Source: Smittia aterrima (taxonomy: Eukaryota; Arthropoda; Insecta; Diptera; Chironomidae). Taken from it: DNA of 64,000 nt. The position numbers were made by a program, and so were the translations under genes. Below the pieces are notes generated by a model that searched no databases, was not told the DNA's origin, and was given only the letters and a program-made list of their open reading frames with translations. The stretch lies in the NCBI GenBank assembly GCA_033063855.1, contig CP093830.1, positions 1,054,854-1,118,853 of the forward strand. Direction: 5' to 3'. Below are positions 38,055-50,563 of this stretch, in pieces (positions within the stretch are counted from its first letter, which is position 1; the number at the start of each line of letters is the position of its first letter).

Positions 38055-40220
38055 TTACGTTGTCGGTGTAATGCTGTTCGACGATAAATTGTTGTCAGAT
38101 GTTGATAGTGGTCGACATAAGCCGATTCGTGCAAGACCGAGAGGAATTCCTTTCAAGACTTGAACAGCCTCATCGAGCGTCACATTACGTAGTTGATGCT
38201 CGTTAACAGAGACTATTCTGTCTCCGGGGAAGATGATGCCAGCATTTTCCGCCGCACCGCCGGGAATCAAGCCACGGACGACAATCACAGTTGAGTCACA
38301 GTCGAGTGGATCTTGATAGTCAAGAATGGAGAAGCCAAAGCCTTTTTCAGTTTTCTCCATGCTCACAAACGTCACTTCTTCCGTCCACAATGCCAAGCCT
38401 GACACGTTCTCCATTGACTTTGATTTTTGTAAATCTGTTATCGTCGCCGTGCTCGAAGTGTAGAGAGAACTTTCTGATAATGCTTTGGTCGTTAACGTTC
38501 CCGGCATGCATAAACTTTGAACTAAGCTTTGTGCCAGGATGCTTCGCGCTTCAAAGGCCTCAGGATTTTGAGAAGTGTTTATGACCTCACGTGCTGATGT
38601 ACCACGTGCACAGACAATTTTAACTTTCTCCGGAAGATTCTTGATAATTTTCACGACTTCAGTGTGACGCAAGCCTTGAAGTTTGTGTTCGTTGATCTGA
38701 AGCAGCTCGTCACCTGTCTTCAGTCGGCCATCCTTGCCTACTGGACCCTCGATTAATATAGAACGAATGTAATGATGTGGCCTCATTTCTACGCCATAAG
38801 CTTCAACCTCGACTGTGCCTTCTAAGCTAATTCCTAATCCTGATAATTTGTTTACTTCCGCTACAATTATTTTATAGTCACCATTTAAATCCTCTTGCCA
38901 CACTTTCGCCATTGAATCTAAGCTTATTGCTTTCACCGGAGTTCCCTTATCATCATCTTCGTTCTCTTCTTTTTCATCACAAAGAATTTCATTTTCGTCA
39001 ACCTTCGTGTCTGAAGACTCTTCTCTCTCATCTTCCATTCCATTCTCGTTGCCATTCTCAACGACGCTGTTTGAATCACCGCTTGAATAGTCGAGCTCCG
39101 GATGTATTTCACATTCGCCACATTCAGTTACGATAGAATCTGCATCGGATCGAGCTTGACAGAGCGAAAGTGTTGTGACAGAAGGCGAAGCAGGAAGTGA
39201 CTTTTGTGAACAACGATCTTCGACGAGCGCAACCTGAAGATGTTCATACTTCCGTCCTCTTAAAAATCTCTCTAAAGTTAAGTTCACAGCAATGTCAGTG
39301 TTTCTTAGAATTTCAACAGCTTGATAGTTTGATGTCCCGGCTAATGAGCGACCATCAACCGCAATTATTCTATCGTTGATTTGAATCATTTCGCTCAACT
39401 CGGCTGCACTTCCTTCGATGATGCTCTTCACAAATATGCCCGACAAGTCTTCTTCTTCGCACACATAACCAGCGACGGTTATCCCAAGGCCATAAACATT
39501 TTTCCTTAATTCTACTTCATATGTTTCAGTTTCAGGTGTATCTAGATATTGTGCAATTAGTTGGGACTGACTTAAATTCATTGAGGCTGGTGATATGAGG
39601 ATGCTGTTCTCATGATTGTTAACAGTAACGACTTCGATGTGCGTTGGTAGTTGTTGAATATCACAATCATTTTCATCAATCCCAACCATCGTGTGAGAAA
39701 TGTAATCCATTGCAGATGAAGTCGCAGCTTGAGACGCTGCATAGCCAGCAGATTGAAGACATTTATCCAATTCCTCAGGATCACCGGTCAGCAGTTTTGT
39801 AGGAATAATTGGAGCTGTGCTTGTTATCATTTGGTAGTCGGGTGATGTCGGTTCGATTGGACGCGCTACAATCAAACGAACGTTTCCATTGTGCTGACTT
39901 CCACGTAGAACCATTGCTACTTGTTCGCTACTGAAACCTAAGAGAGAGGAATGAAAAGAAGATTTATGAAGTGAACGATAAATTTGGAGACATAATTTCC
40001 TTTGAGACTCACCCCGAAGATTAACTTCGCCAATCTGAAGGACATGATCTCCACACTGCAAGCGACCATCCCGATCAGCAATACCTCCAGGAATAAGAGC
40101 TTTTATCACAACGCCAGTGCTCTTACCGCCCACCAAGATGAATCCTAACCCGCACAAGCTTGATCCATCATGATTTAAATCTATCACTTCCACTTGAGAC
40201 CATTCACTGCTCAGAACCAT
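38055..40220 (-). CDS. Patj: Patj-type multi-PDZ polarity scaffold (four PDZ domains)
   Basis: A scaffold of the Crumbs-Stardust-Patj apical polarity complex. Exons 40220-40013 and 39937-38055 give 696 residues. The continuous frame also reads through the 75-bp intron, so an unspliced prediction would carry 25 false residues. PDZ1 is at about 9-95 (loop GLGFILVGG), PDZ2 at 209-297 (YGLGITVAG), PDZ3 at 424-515 (GLGISLEG) and PDZ4 at about 590-680 (GFGFSIL). An acidic linker (340-400) separates PDZ2 and PDZ3. Order and spacing match insect Patj. Patj normally has an N-terminal L27 domain that binds Stardust/Pals1, and none is present here. The ATG at 40220 may therefore be an internal methionine, with the true start in an upstream exon. 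The frame continues upstream as QDI to a possible but weak acceptor at about 40231-40232. Confidence 0.9.
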   Translation of the reverse strand: MVLSSEWSQVEVIDLNHDGSSLCGLGFILVGGKSTGVVIKALIPGGIADRDGRLQCGDHVLQIGEVNLRGESQRKLCLQIYRSLHKSSFHSSLLGFSSEQVAMVLRGSQHNGNVRLIVARPIEPTSPDYQMITSTAPIIPTKLLTGDPEELDKCLQSAGYAASQAATSSAMDYISHTMVGIDENDCDIQQLPTHIEVVTVNNHENSILISPASMNLSQSQLIAQYLDTPETETYEVELRKNVYGLGITVAGYVCEEEDLSGIFVKSIIEGSAAELSEMIQINDRIIAVDGRSLAGTSNYQAVEILRNTDIAVNLTLERFLRGRKYEHLQVALVEDRCSQKSLPASPSVTTLSLCQARSDADSIVTECGECEIHPELDYSSGDSNSVVENGNENGMEDEREESSDTKVDENEILCDEKEENEDDDKGTPVKAISLDSMAKVWQEDLNGDYKIIVAEVNKLSGLGISLEGTVEVEAYGVEMRPHHYIRSILIEGPVGKDGRLKTGDELLQINEHKLQGLRHTEVVKIIKNLPEKVKIVCARGTSAREVINTSQNPEAFEARSILAQSLVQSLCMPGTLTTKALSESSLYTSSTATITDLQKSKSMENVSGLALWTEEVTFVSMEKTEKGFGFSILDYQDPLDCDSTVIVVRGLIPGGAAENAGIIFPGDRIVSVNEHQLRNVTLDEAVQVLKGIPLGLARIGLCRPLSTSDNNLSSNSITPTT

Positions 40221-43200
40221 TATATCTTGAGCTTGTTACGAACTTTTATTGAGATTAATTTCGGCAAGTTCATAATTTCCTTTGGAAGTGGAGGGCGCGA
40301 GTCGTCTTTTGTGTTCTTCCCTCGCGTCTCTCTTGATAATATTTTTGATTAAATTCGCCGCGCGTTGTGCGCTTCCACGTTCACTTTTTCTTTGCTCATC
40401 TGGCTTTTTCCTTGGAGTCACGGTAACTTATGTTTGTTACGAAGTTATTAAAATACTAAATTTATCATTTTAACAAAATTCTGAAAAGTAAATGTTTTTA
40501 TTTATTTTTGTGGTTGAGAGAGGCGGTTTATGTAAACGCAAGGCACACGAGCAGAAGAAAAAGCAAAAGAGATAAGGAAATGTTGTTATTCGCATAACAA
40601 CGTGTGAGAGCGATTGCGAAAGCTTTCGAGTGTTTATCATCATTTTCCACTTTTGTCATTCGAAGCTTCTCTGAACTCAGCTGAGAATTTCGCGCCGCAT
40701 AACGTCGCATTGGTTTGCCTCGTTCACATTACAGAAGCATTAGCCGAACAAATCCACGCAAGCAAATTTTCCAACCCACAACGCGAACTCAGCGGATGTC
40801 ATCCTCGCATTATCCAAACTCATTCTTCTCCTCTCTCGCACCTTTGTCAGCTGAATAACAACAATCATAACGATGGCTTACTGACAAAAGATGAGCTTTC
40901 GTTATTTTTCTTTCGCTCTTCCGTAACCTCAACATGAATGAATCAGCAGAACTGAATTGAAAAGGAAAATTCTTCACATTTAAATCGTGGAATGACGTGA
41001 AACGAATTTCAATTCAATCTTCGACATCACTTTGCGGAAGTGGGAGCCGAGCCATCGAAGGAAATGAAATCTGAGGACGTTTGTTGAAATCATCATCGTC
41101 GCGAATTTCTTTTGCAAATTGATTTCCCTTCAAGTCATTAGCAGAGCTCCAACAGCGATTGAGTTTTACGATAATTTCTTCTTGTAATTTCCAACGACTC
41201 GTTTGCCAATTATTTTCCCTCACTGTATTGACTTTCGACCCAGTGCCAACAACAGCCGGTCGGTCGCTTCCTTTCTCTCCCTCTCCCCATCGTCACTCAC
41301 TCACTGCCATAATTTTGTTGAGAAAAGTTTCTTTTTTCCCTTTTTTTTCCTTGATGAGGGATGAAGACTTTACTCGTGTTAGCAAACAATCTTTTTAGAA
41401 TTCATAGAATAATTAACCATCTCGTAACTTCTTAGTGAAAAGTTTCTACCCGTTTCCCCATTGTGCCGCTTTTTCTTTTTCGTGCTCTGCGTTTGAAAGA
41501 TGATGAAAGGAGATTCCTTCATTCTTTTGAATAACGATGCACAAAAGATTCTTCCCAGATAATCGCAAGGCGATTGAGTGGCAGCCGGATTCTCTTGTAA
41601 GCCCTTCACGTCACTTATTTCGAATCAGCTGGGATGAGAGCAAACCTCTCGAGTCGTTATATTTAATGACAATGGCCAAAGTATAAAAGACGGAGAATCA
41701 CACAAAGAACACGACAACTCGTGAGTGGGAAATTTATCCTTCGTCGAATTGTGATTTGGTAAACGTTTACCGAAAGCTCGTCTCGCTTCGGTTTCAAAAC
41801 TTTCTTTCGCCTCTTCCATTCATTGTCTTAAGCTCTTGGTAATTGTTTGTGTTTATTATTATCAAACTCATACAAGTTTCAGGGAAGTTGTTACGCAACT
41901 CGAGTGAGGCGCTTAGAGAGGCGTAATAAATAGTTTGACGAAGTAGAAACAAATTGGCCTGAGGTGCTTCAATGTTTGTTTTGTTGCTGATACAAGTGGA
42001 AAATTTATAGCTTTGCACTGTGGTTGTTTCATTTAATCCTCTCCTTCGTTGCCTTCGCCTCAATCGATAATCGATTTCTCGTCAGCAAACTGTTTATCTG
42101 CAGGCGCGCTAGCAGATTTTCTTTAAATTAACTTCGAAAGTTGAAAAGTTACTCTTCCTGTTTAATGATTTATAAACTAAGATTGATCACAACAAAGGAA
42201 ATATCCGAGTCGACTCAATCATTATTAATGGACTGTTTGTTATCAAAAGAAGGAGAGAAGGGAAATCTTTGCCATTTAAGGGGAATTACAGTTAATTGAT
42301 TTTATGTTTCTAACAACTAATACCGAACATGAAATTTTTTATTGTTGCTCGTGGAAATCCCTTGAATGTCGCTTATCACGAATTTGTTCACATTCTCTCG
42401 AATCTCTTGCCGATTTTAATGCAGACTTTTATTGCAAACTTTTATAGTCGTCGACTTAATGCGAGTTAGCTCTAAAATTCTCTTTCGCTTCGTGATTTAA
42501 TGCGAGTTTCGCAGTAGAGTTTTCGGCAACTTTTATTTTTTTTTCTCTTCCTTTCGTAATTACCAAGCTAGCGAGCGCGCACAGGAGTCGAGAGCGAGAA
42601 AGGGCGAAAAATGTTTTTTTGGGAAATGTCGAGGGAGAAAGTCTACATGTTGAGCAAACATTTGCATATAAGCAGCATAAAAGCATATACAAACTCACAA
42701 GCAAATGTGGCTAAAGATCACAAAAAGACTCTTTTCGGTCTCGTACTTTTTGCAATTTTTTTTCTCGCTTGGAAGCATGAGTACGTTCCTCGCTGTGTGG
42801 TAATGAGTTCGAATAACAAATTTAATCCCCAATGTTCACCCATACGCGCCATTAAGCTCATTAAAGAGACACGAACGCGGAAAAGGCCTCTCGCAAGTTG
42901 AATCGCTGCCAAAACGGTCTCCAGTATAAACATTTTATCGCGGAAATATGAATTATTAAACAAATGACTGTTTGTGCATGGAATCGTATGCGACAAGCCA
43001 TCAAGGGAATGCTGAGATATTTGCTTTCATCTATGAGATGATGATGGACGGGTGACTAGAAAGATTTGATTGCAAATTGGATTGAAACTTTAATGATTCA
43101 TCTCACTGTGAAAATAAATCGAAATGTGCAAATCGGCAAACGAGTTTTGCTTTCAAAATTTCTCGTCGCTTCGAGGCTGATAGTTAATTCATCAGCAAAC

Positions 43201-44345
43201 TTTAGACTGAGTGATGAAAGCTTTTGATTCAACGAGTAGATTGTGTTTGCTTTCTCGTTATCAAAGTGAAGCCACATCGTCCTATTTATACATTTATAAT
43301 CGGCATGCTGCTGTGAGTTCAATGTTTGCAACGATTCCCAATTTTGCAAGGCACTTTATCCATAAATTATCCGAAAAAGCTGATTAGGTTAAGCCCTTTT
43401 GCTTTGATGACAACCAATTGATAGGAAAACAAAATCGCCAGTCGTGAAGTTTGATGATTTAATTAGTTCAATCATCAAGATTTCCATAAAAGTGCCGATC
43501 GAATAAATTTGCGTGATGTCGTTTGATTTATTTGCACTCAACGTCGGCGACGAGAACACGAGCGCCAATTAATTATTTCTATCTTTCTCTCTCGCGCTCC
43601 TTCTTGCTTTTTTAAATATTTATCTTCTGCCGTGTGCCTTTTGTCTTAAAAACTTTTTTTCGTGATGATTTTTTTTCACTGGCACAGTTTTCCTTCATAA
43701 ATTTCTCTCTTTCGCTCGCTTCACGTCGGTCTCTTCGTGAAGTTCAAGAGGAAAGAAACGCACACAATTTTCCTTCCTCTTTTCACTTCTTCTTGTGCCT
43801 TTACTTTCATATCAATCGATAAATATTTCTTTCTCTATAGCACTCTAAGCTTGTATCACATCACGATGAGACACCTTAAACTTATTCCGTTCGGGTTTTC
43901 CTTTTCTGGTGTTTAGCTTTTATCACTTTTTGGTCAACGGCGACAACTTTTTAATCACATTTTCTGTCATTGCAGTTGTAAGTTCTCCACAAATTAAATA
44001 AAAATGAGAGAAAAGAAAACTTTTTGATCCAATTTTCCGGAAAACGTCCGCGCTCCTTCGCTTTCCATTGGACACTTTGCGAATGAGAACAATTTTCATC
44101 GATTCAACGTTAGCGAATGAAAAAGTTTTTCCTGGAAGCGTTGTGGCTGTGCGACTGGAAAGAAAATGTGTAAAGCTCTTTGTTGGAAAGCTTATTGGAA
44201 AGCTCTGAGAGCTTTCGCTTCATTCATAAATTTTATTTAACACTCGAAAATATTGTAAAGTCTTTCAGATAAATTCGTGATTGCAAAAGAAACATTTGAA
44301 ATTTGTACGACACGATGATAAGGCGATAAGATTGAGCTTGATAGA
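40221..44345. other. About 4 kb upstream of Patj; possible unplaced exons
   Basis: This should hold the Patj promoter and any L27-coding exon, but I could not find an L27 signature. Two minus-strand open stretches look protein-like without being assignable. One at 40236-40421 is very basic (KSERGSAQRAANLIKNIIKR) and has no in-frame ATG. The other, about 41014-41310, ends in ARLPLPQSDVED. A poly(A) signal for the gene to the right is at 44232-44237 (minus). Confidence 0.4.
44232..44237 (-). terminator. Polyadenylation signal of the CFAP97-like gene
   Basis: TTTATT on plus (AATAAA on minus) lies 109 bases beyond the stop codon of the CFAP97-like gene. Confidence 0.55.
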
Positions 44346-45148
44346 TCAGGCGAGTGTAGCACGACGTCCAGCGATCTTGTCCAGCTTACGTTTCAGTAAA
44401 TAATTCTCGTAATCAATTTGTTGTTGCTTCTTTTTTCGATTCACTTCAGCAGCTGATCTGACGAGCGGTCGCTGTAAATTATTCATTGATTACAAAAGGA
44501 TTTAAATCCACTGAATTGATTACTCACATTTGATCCCGGCTTATCATTGTTATAGACACCATCGCCTGATGGGCCGTGCTTCATAATTTTCTTCAGCAAA
44601 TTTTGATTGTCGCGCTCGATTTCACGAACACGTTGATTAGAGAATGTCAAACTCGATCTTGTGCCGTTCTTAAAACTGAAAATCGATGAAGAGGAATTAT
44701 CTTAAATTGTTTTCCAATTGACATTACCGTTTCTGTTTCGGCATCGGAACCTCGCCGAGGACTTCATGGAACAGACGAAAATCGTAAGCCGCTTGACTTC
44801 GAGCGGATTCTTCTTCTTCATCTCCATACGTATATTCACTTTCCAACGAACTCATCAACTCATAGTCAACGTAGTCAGCAGAGCTTTTCGAGTTCAAATT
44901 GTTTCCAGCGCTGTCAGTTTCAGGAGTTGCCGAATGAACAGTCGATGTCATGCTGATCGAAGGAGTAACGAGAGTTTCCTAAAAAAAATTATTCACTTGT
45001 CAACATTTTTTTATCAAAAATTGTCTCAACTCACATTCATGTCATTGCCGTAATCGAGAGATTCAAAGTCATCGTCGTAATATTCGTCGTCCTGTTCAAT
45101 CACCGGCTTCTTCATCATCTTTCCATTAAGTTTCTTCTGATAAGACAT
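44346..45148 (-). CDS. hmw: CFAP97/hemingway-like cilia and flagella protein (5' end uncertain)
   Basis: A likely member of the CFAP97 family, whose fly member hemingway is needed for axonemes of cilia and sperm. Exons 45148-45035, 44978-44728, 44675-44528 and 44471-44346 join in phase to give 212 residues. Family hallmarks seen: RVREIERDNQNLLKKI, followed after about 25 residues by VNRKKKQQQIDYENYLLKR with a basic C-terminus, and an acidic segment near the N-terminus (EQDDEYYDDDFESLDY). The first in-frame ATG is at 45148. The same frame stays open upstream to about 45370 without an ATG and includes a basic stretch (TETKRSRVFKTPS), so an earlier exon may contribute the true N-terminus. The assignment rests on the two conserved coiled motifs. 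Confidence 0.8.
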
Positions 45149-45740
45149 TCTGTCTTTCTTTTCAAATGATTCAAGCGTTTGTCTGGAAAGTTTTCCTGTG
45201 AATGAATTATTAAAATAATTTCTGCGGTCAAAAGTCTGCTGCGATGTTTTCTTTCTCGCCGACGCTTTACAACTGAATGAATACGAAGGAGTTTTGAACA
45301 CTCGGCTTCTCTTTGTTTCCGTTCTACTTCCACTGCACGCTCCGGTTGATTCCAATGAGTTGAAAATAAATTATGAAAGGATTGGAAATTAAGAACTTTT
45401 CCGATGGACACTCGCTAGCGTGCCACGAACGTAAACACATGACAACACAAACATAAATGTTTAATATAAAATCTAATAAAACTCTTTTGGCCGCTGCTAC
45501 AAAACAAAAATATCTCTGCAATGGTGTGTGAAAATTGTTATTCCATCGTCGTCACCTCAGGTGTTTTTTTTTCCTTCAAATTTTATGAATCGTTCCCCTC
45601 CGAGTTTTTATTGAAAAACTTTCTTTTTTTTCGGGAGAAATCGATCCGCTTAACTAAGCTTGGTTCATGAACGAACCCTCATTTTATTTGAATTGCTTCG
45701 GAAAAAGGTTTTGCGTAACATTGAAATTTTTGGAAGTGGA
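45149..45740. other. Upstream region of the CFAP97-like gene
   Basis: Contains the open but ATG-less extension of the CFAP97-like frame (to about 45370). A possible acceptor-like sequence (minus TTGTTTTGTAG) lies near 45496-45506. No separate gene was identified. Confidence 0.35.
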
Positions 45741-46054
45741 TCATAACTCGAAGGGATTGCTTGATCGATAGTTAAAAAGTTAGAGCTTGACTCTTATTAT
45801 ATTCCGCTTTCGATATTTTCGACAAGTCTAAAGAAATCAATAAAAATGTTGGGAGAGGCGAGAAAAGCAATGAAAGGAAACTTTGATCTCAATACGTCAA
45901 ATGTTGACAAATTCATCTCGTTGCTTCACATTTGACAACTGTTTTCTTCTCAAATATTTGGCAGATGTTTTCTTGAATTATTCATAGAAAACTGAAGTTT
46001 TTATCACTTGAGTCTTAACTTCTAATCGATTAACGTGTTCGTTAAGAAAAATAA

Positions 46055-48060
46055 ATGTTTTATATAAAATTGCCAAAGCTCGCGCCAGGAAGATTCTTTA
46101 TCTTGATCGGAGTTTTAGTTTTAGTTTACTTTAGTGTGTTATTACTCTTTGACTTTGAAAGCAATAAAAATCTTTATTTAAAATTAAATAGAACTTCAGT
46201 TAACGTAGAAAAGATTCCACAGAATGATGATTCAACAGACTTGATCGATTGGCATGATTACGAGTTCATTAATTATGAAAATTCAAGGAAAGGTCCTGGA
46301 GAAAGAAGCGGCTACAAATTAACTGACCCGAAGGACATTGAAGAGAATAAAAAGCTTTTTCAAGAAGACGGGTCGTTTTTGCTCGTCAGCAATCGAATTT
46401 CAGTGAACAGAAGTATTCAAGAAGTTCGCTCCCCAAAGTAAGAAAACAGACATTTTCAAATGAACTCTCAAAGTCTGACATTTGTTTTCAGCTGTCAGAC
46501 GAAAAAATATTTAAAGAAACTGCCGTCAACCTCGGTCATTGTCATCTACTATGAAGAATCTTTATCAATTCTTTATCGATGCCTTCACTCGATTTACAAT
46601 CGATCGCCTAAGGAACTTCTTCACGAAATCATTTTAATGAATGATAATAGTACAAGAGAAGAACTTTACTTGCCGGTGGAGAAATACGTCAAGGAGAACT
46701 TCAAAGGAAAAGTTAAAGTCTTCCACAATCCAACGAGACTTGGACTCATTGTCACTCGAATGGAAGGAGCAAGGAAAGCCAGCGGCGACGTGATTCTCTT
46801 TCTAGATTCACACATGGAAGTTACAACAAATTGGTTGCCTCCGCTTCTACATCCAATCGCTTTAAATAGAAAAACTGCAACTGTTCCGCTTATAGACTCG
46901 ATTGAATACGATACTTTCGCTTATACTCCACTCGCTGCTAACATCGATGGAGGTGAAATGATTGAGATTCATTTAAAACTATTACTTCAGCTGTGCTTTC
47001 TCAGGTTTTGATTGGAATCTCCGATATCATTACTTCTTTTTACCAGAAAAAGTATATCCGGCATTTGGAGAAAATCATCGACTCGGTGTTATGACAGGTG
47101 AAGCTTTCAATCTTTTGTTTTTATCATAAATCTGTTGTGAACTCTTTCAGGTGGAGCTTATGCAATAAATCGTGAATATTTCTTTGAACTTGGCGGATAC
47201 GACGAAGGAATGTTTCTATGGAATGGAGAGAACTATGAGCTTTCATTAAAGCTTCATCTTTGTGGCGGAGATATGATAAGAGTTCCCTGTTCAAGAGTTG
47301 GTCATCTTGGAAAAGCTTTTAAGAAATATGACGTTTACAATAATGGAATCAATCATTCTGATCGAAACTTGAAAAGGCTCGTTGAGGTTTGGTTTGACGA
47401 GTTTAAGTTTCTTTTCTATAAGAACCATCCAGAAAGAATTCTGATTGATCACGGAGACTTGTCGCATGCAAAATCAATTCAAAAGGAATTAAACTGCAAA
47501 CCCTTCAAGCTTTACTTAGACAAAATTGCTCCAAATATTTTGAAATATTTTCCACCCGAGACGCAACCAGAATTCGCATCTGGTGCAATACGAAGCAAAG
47601 CTCATGAAGATTTGTGTATTGAAACTTTTGGAGTTTGGGATGAAAAAGTTTTCCTCAAACCTTGTTCCAGTGACTTAAAGAATCCTTTGCCGAATCAAGA
47701 TTTTATCTTTACGTGGCATCGAAATATTGTCCGAAACAAGACAGACGATGATAATTGTTTTGATGGACAAATGTTCGCAGGTTGTAGTTACGAGCCAGGA
47801 ACTCAACGATTTCAATATTTGCTCGTAAGTTTTTACAAAAATTTTAATAAAATAAATTAAGCTAATAAATATGTCAACAGAAAACTCAGCAGATTTTGAA
47901 CTTGGATACAAGACAATGTCTCAAAGCCAATCCAAAAGATTACACAATCGAAATGTCAATTTGCAACGAAGAAGTTAATCAAAAATGGGAATTTGGTGCA
48001 ATGAACTTGACAGCTCTGAACAATTGGGAAGAGTCGGGAACACAATTTTTTTATAGATAG
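46055..48060 (+). CDS. Polypeptide GalNAc-transferase-like protein, copy 1
   Basis: A type II Golgi glycosyltransferase of the GT27 family, which starts mucin-type O-glycosylation by moving GalNAc from UDP-GalNAc to Ser/Thr. Exons 46055-46437, 46492-46952, 47005-47097, 47151-47824 and 47881-48060 give 596 residues. Seen: a cytosolic tip and membrane anchor at about 13-33; the catalytic domain beginning NCQTKKYLKKLPSTSVIVIY; the metal-binding Asp233-Ser-His235 in LFLDSHME; VPCSRVGH with the third metal-binding His; the Gal/GalNAc-T motif in the altered form WNGENYELSLKLHLCGG (relatives WGGEN-E-S-R-W-CGG); and a C-terminal ricin-type lectin domain with CIETFG and NQKW. LMND replaces the usual VDD. 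Fold and metal site look intact, so activity is possible but acceptor use is probably unusual. Confidence 0.9.
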
Positions 48061-48565
48061 AAATGATTTGTTATTCTGTCACAAGAATTATAAAACTTAA
48101 CGTGAAACAATAAATGATCAGAACCTCTCCATGTCTACAAACTTTTTTGTCAAAGAACCGTAAGCGAATGAATCCTAACACACTCGACGATTTGTGTTTG
48201 TTAAAGAGTTTTTCCATTACTAAGCAGCAGTAATTAAATGATGAAACATTGATTCAATGTCATTTAATATGCAATAAAATACATGCTTCAGTCATTTGTT
48301 TCAATATTTTCTTTTAAATTAAAGGAAAAATTTCTTAGAAGTCTTGTATTGGTATTGCTCAACATCCACATAACACTTTTCAAAGTATTGGTATTGTTTC
48401 CCAACACTTTGAGTTCCCTAGTAATTATTACGTCGAAGTTTGATTACATTTGACAAGTGATAAGAGAATATTGCAAATGAATAATGCATTATTTAAAGAA
48501 TAAGGAAATTTTTATCATTCCAGTCTCAACTTCTCATCGAATAACGTGATCGCTAAGAAAAATAA

Positions 48566-50563
48566 ATGTTTTTTATAAAATTGCCAAAGCTTGCTCCAGG
48601 AGGATTCTTTATTTTCATCGGAGTTTTAGTTTTAGTTTACTTTAGTGTGTTATTACTTTTTGACTTTGAAAGTGAAAAAAATCTTTATTTAAAATTAAAT
48701 AGAACTTCAGTTATCGTAGAAAAGGCTCCAGAAAATGATGATTCAACAAATTTGATCGATTGGCATGATTACGAGTTCATTAATTACGAAAATAAAAGAG
48801 AAGGTCCTGGAGAGAGAAGCGGCTACAAATTAACTGACCCGAAGGACATTGAAGAGAATAAAAAGCTTTTTAAAGAAGACGGAGCGTTTATGCTCGTCAG
48901 CAATCGAATTTCAGTGAACAGAAGTATTCAAGAAGTTCGCTCCCCAAAGTAAGAAAACAGACATTTTCAAATGAACTCTCAAAGTCTGATATTTGTTTTC
49001 AGCTGTCAGACGAAAAAATATTTAAAGAAATTGCCGTCAACATCGGTCATTGTCATCTACTATGAAGAACCTTTATCGATTCTTTATCGATGCCTTCACT
49101 CGATTTACAATCGATCGCCTAAGGAACTTCTTCACGAAATCATTTTAATGAATGACAATAGTACAAGAGAAGAACTTTACTTGCCTGTGGAGAAATACGT
49201 CAAGGAGAACTTCAAAGGAAAAGTTAAAGTCTTTCACAATCCAACGAGACTTGGACTCATTGTCACTCGAATGGAAGGAGCAAGACGAGCCAGTGGCGAC
49301 GTTATCCTCTTTCTAGATTCACACATGGAAGTCACAACAAATTGGTTACCTCCGCTTCTACACCCAATCGCTTTAAACAGAAAAACTGCAACTGTCCCGA
49401 ATATTGATTCGATTACATACGATACTTTAACTTACATTGCACTCGCAAGTAACCAAGATGGAGGTGAGAGGATTAACAACTCTTTGAAAATATTGTTTTA
49501 GTTGTGCTTTCTCAGGTTTCGATTGGAATCTCCGATATCATTACTTCTATCTGCCAGCAAACGTATATCCAACGTTTGGAGAAAATCATCGACTCGCTGT
49601 TATGACAGGTGAAGATTTCAGTCTTTTGTATTTATCATTAATCTGTTATAATTCCTTCAGGTGGTGCTTATGCAATAAATCGCGAATATTTCTTTGAACT
49701 TGGCGGATACGACGAGGGAATGTTTATTTGGAATGGAGAGAACTATGAGCTTTCATTAAAGCTTCATCTTTGTGGCGGAGATTTGATAAAAGTTCCCTGT
49801 TCAAGAGTTGGTCATCTCGGAAAAGCTTTTAAAAAGTATTTGCCTTGGCAAAATGGAATCAATTATTCTACTCGAAACTTGAAAAGGCTCGTTGAGGTTT
49901 GGTTTGACGAGTTTAAGTTTCTTTTCTATAAGAACCATCCAGAGAGAAGTCTGATTGATCATGGAGACTTGTCGCATGCAAAATCAATTCAAAAGGAATT
50001 AAACTGCAAACCCTTCAAGTTTTACTTAGACAACATTGCTCCAAATATTCTGAAATATTTTCCAGCCGAAACGAAACCAGAATTCGCATCTGGTGCAATA
50101 CGAAGCAAAGCTCACGAAAATTTGTGTATCGAGACTTTTGGAAATTGGAATGAAAAAGTTTTCCTCAAACCTTGTTCAACTGATTTAAAGAATCCTTTGC
50201 CGAAACAAGATTTTATTTTTACGTGGCATCGAAATATTGTCCGAAACAAGACAGACGATGACAATTGCTTTGATGGAAAAACATTCGGAGGTTGTTTGTA
50301 CGAGCCAGGACTTCAACATTTTCAATATTTGCCAGTGAGTTTTTATTTTTAAAAATAAATTAAATTAACAATGTCGATTTCAGAAAACTCAGCAGATTTT
50401 GAACTTAAAGACAAAATATTGTCTTCAAGCCAATCCAAATGATTACACAATCGAAATGTCAGTTTGCAAAGAAGAACTTAATCAAAAATGGGAAATTGGT
50501 TCAATGAACTTGACAGCTCTAAACAATTGGGAAGAGTCAGGGACAAAATTCTTTTATAAATAG
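48566..50563 (+). CDS. Polypeptide GalNAc-transferase-like protein, copy 2
   Basis: Second tandem copy, also 596 residues. Exons are 48566-48948, 49003-49463, 49516-49608, 49661-50334 and 50384-50563, all with conserved splice sites. It keeps the N-terminal anchor, the DSH metal motif, VPCSRVGH, WNGENYELSLKLHLCGG and the lectin domain. Differences from its neighbours cluster in two patches. One is the segment before exon 3 (NIDSITYDTLTYIALASNQD). The other is the loop after VGHLGKAFKK, which reads YLPWQNGINYSTR. No frameshift or premature stop is present, so it appears functional. The promoter-proximal 100 bases resemble copies 1 and 3, but the more distal upstream block is missing, so expression may differ. 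Confidence 0.9.

Noticed and set aside
41014..41310. Minus-strand frame ending ARLPLPQSDVED
   Set aside because: Composition looks somewhat coding-like, but there is no ATG in frame, no convincing acceptor and no family match; not called as a gene.
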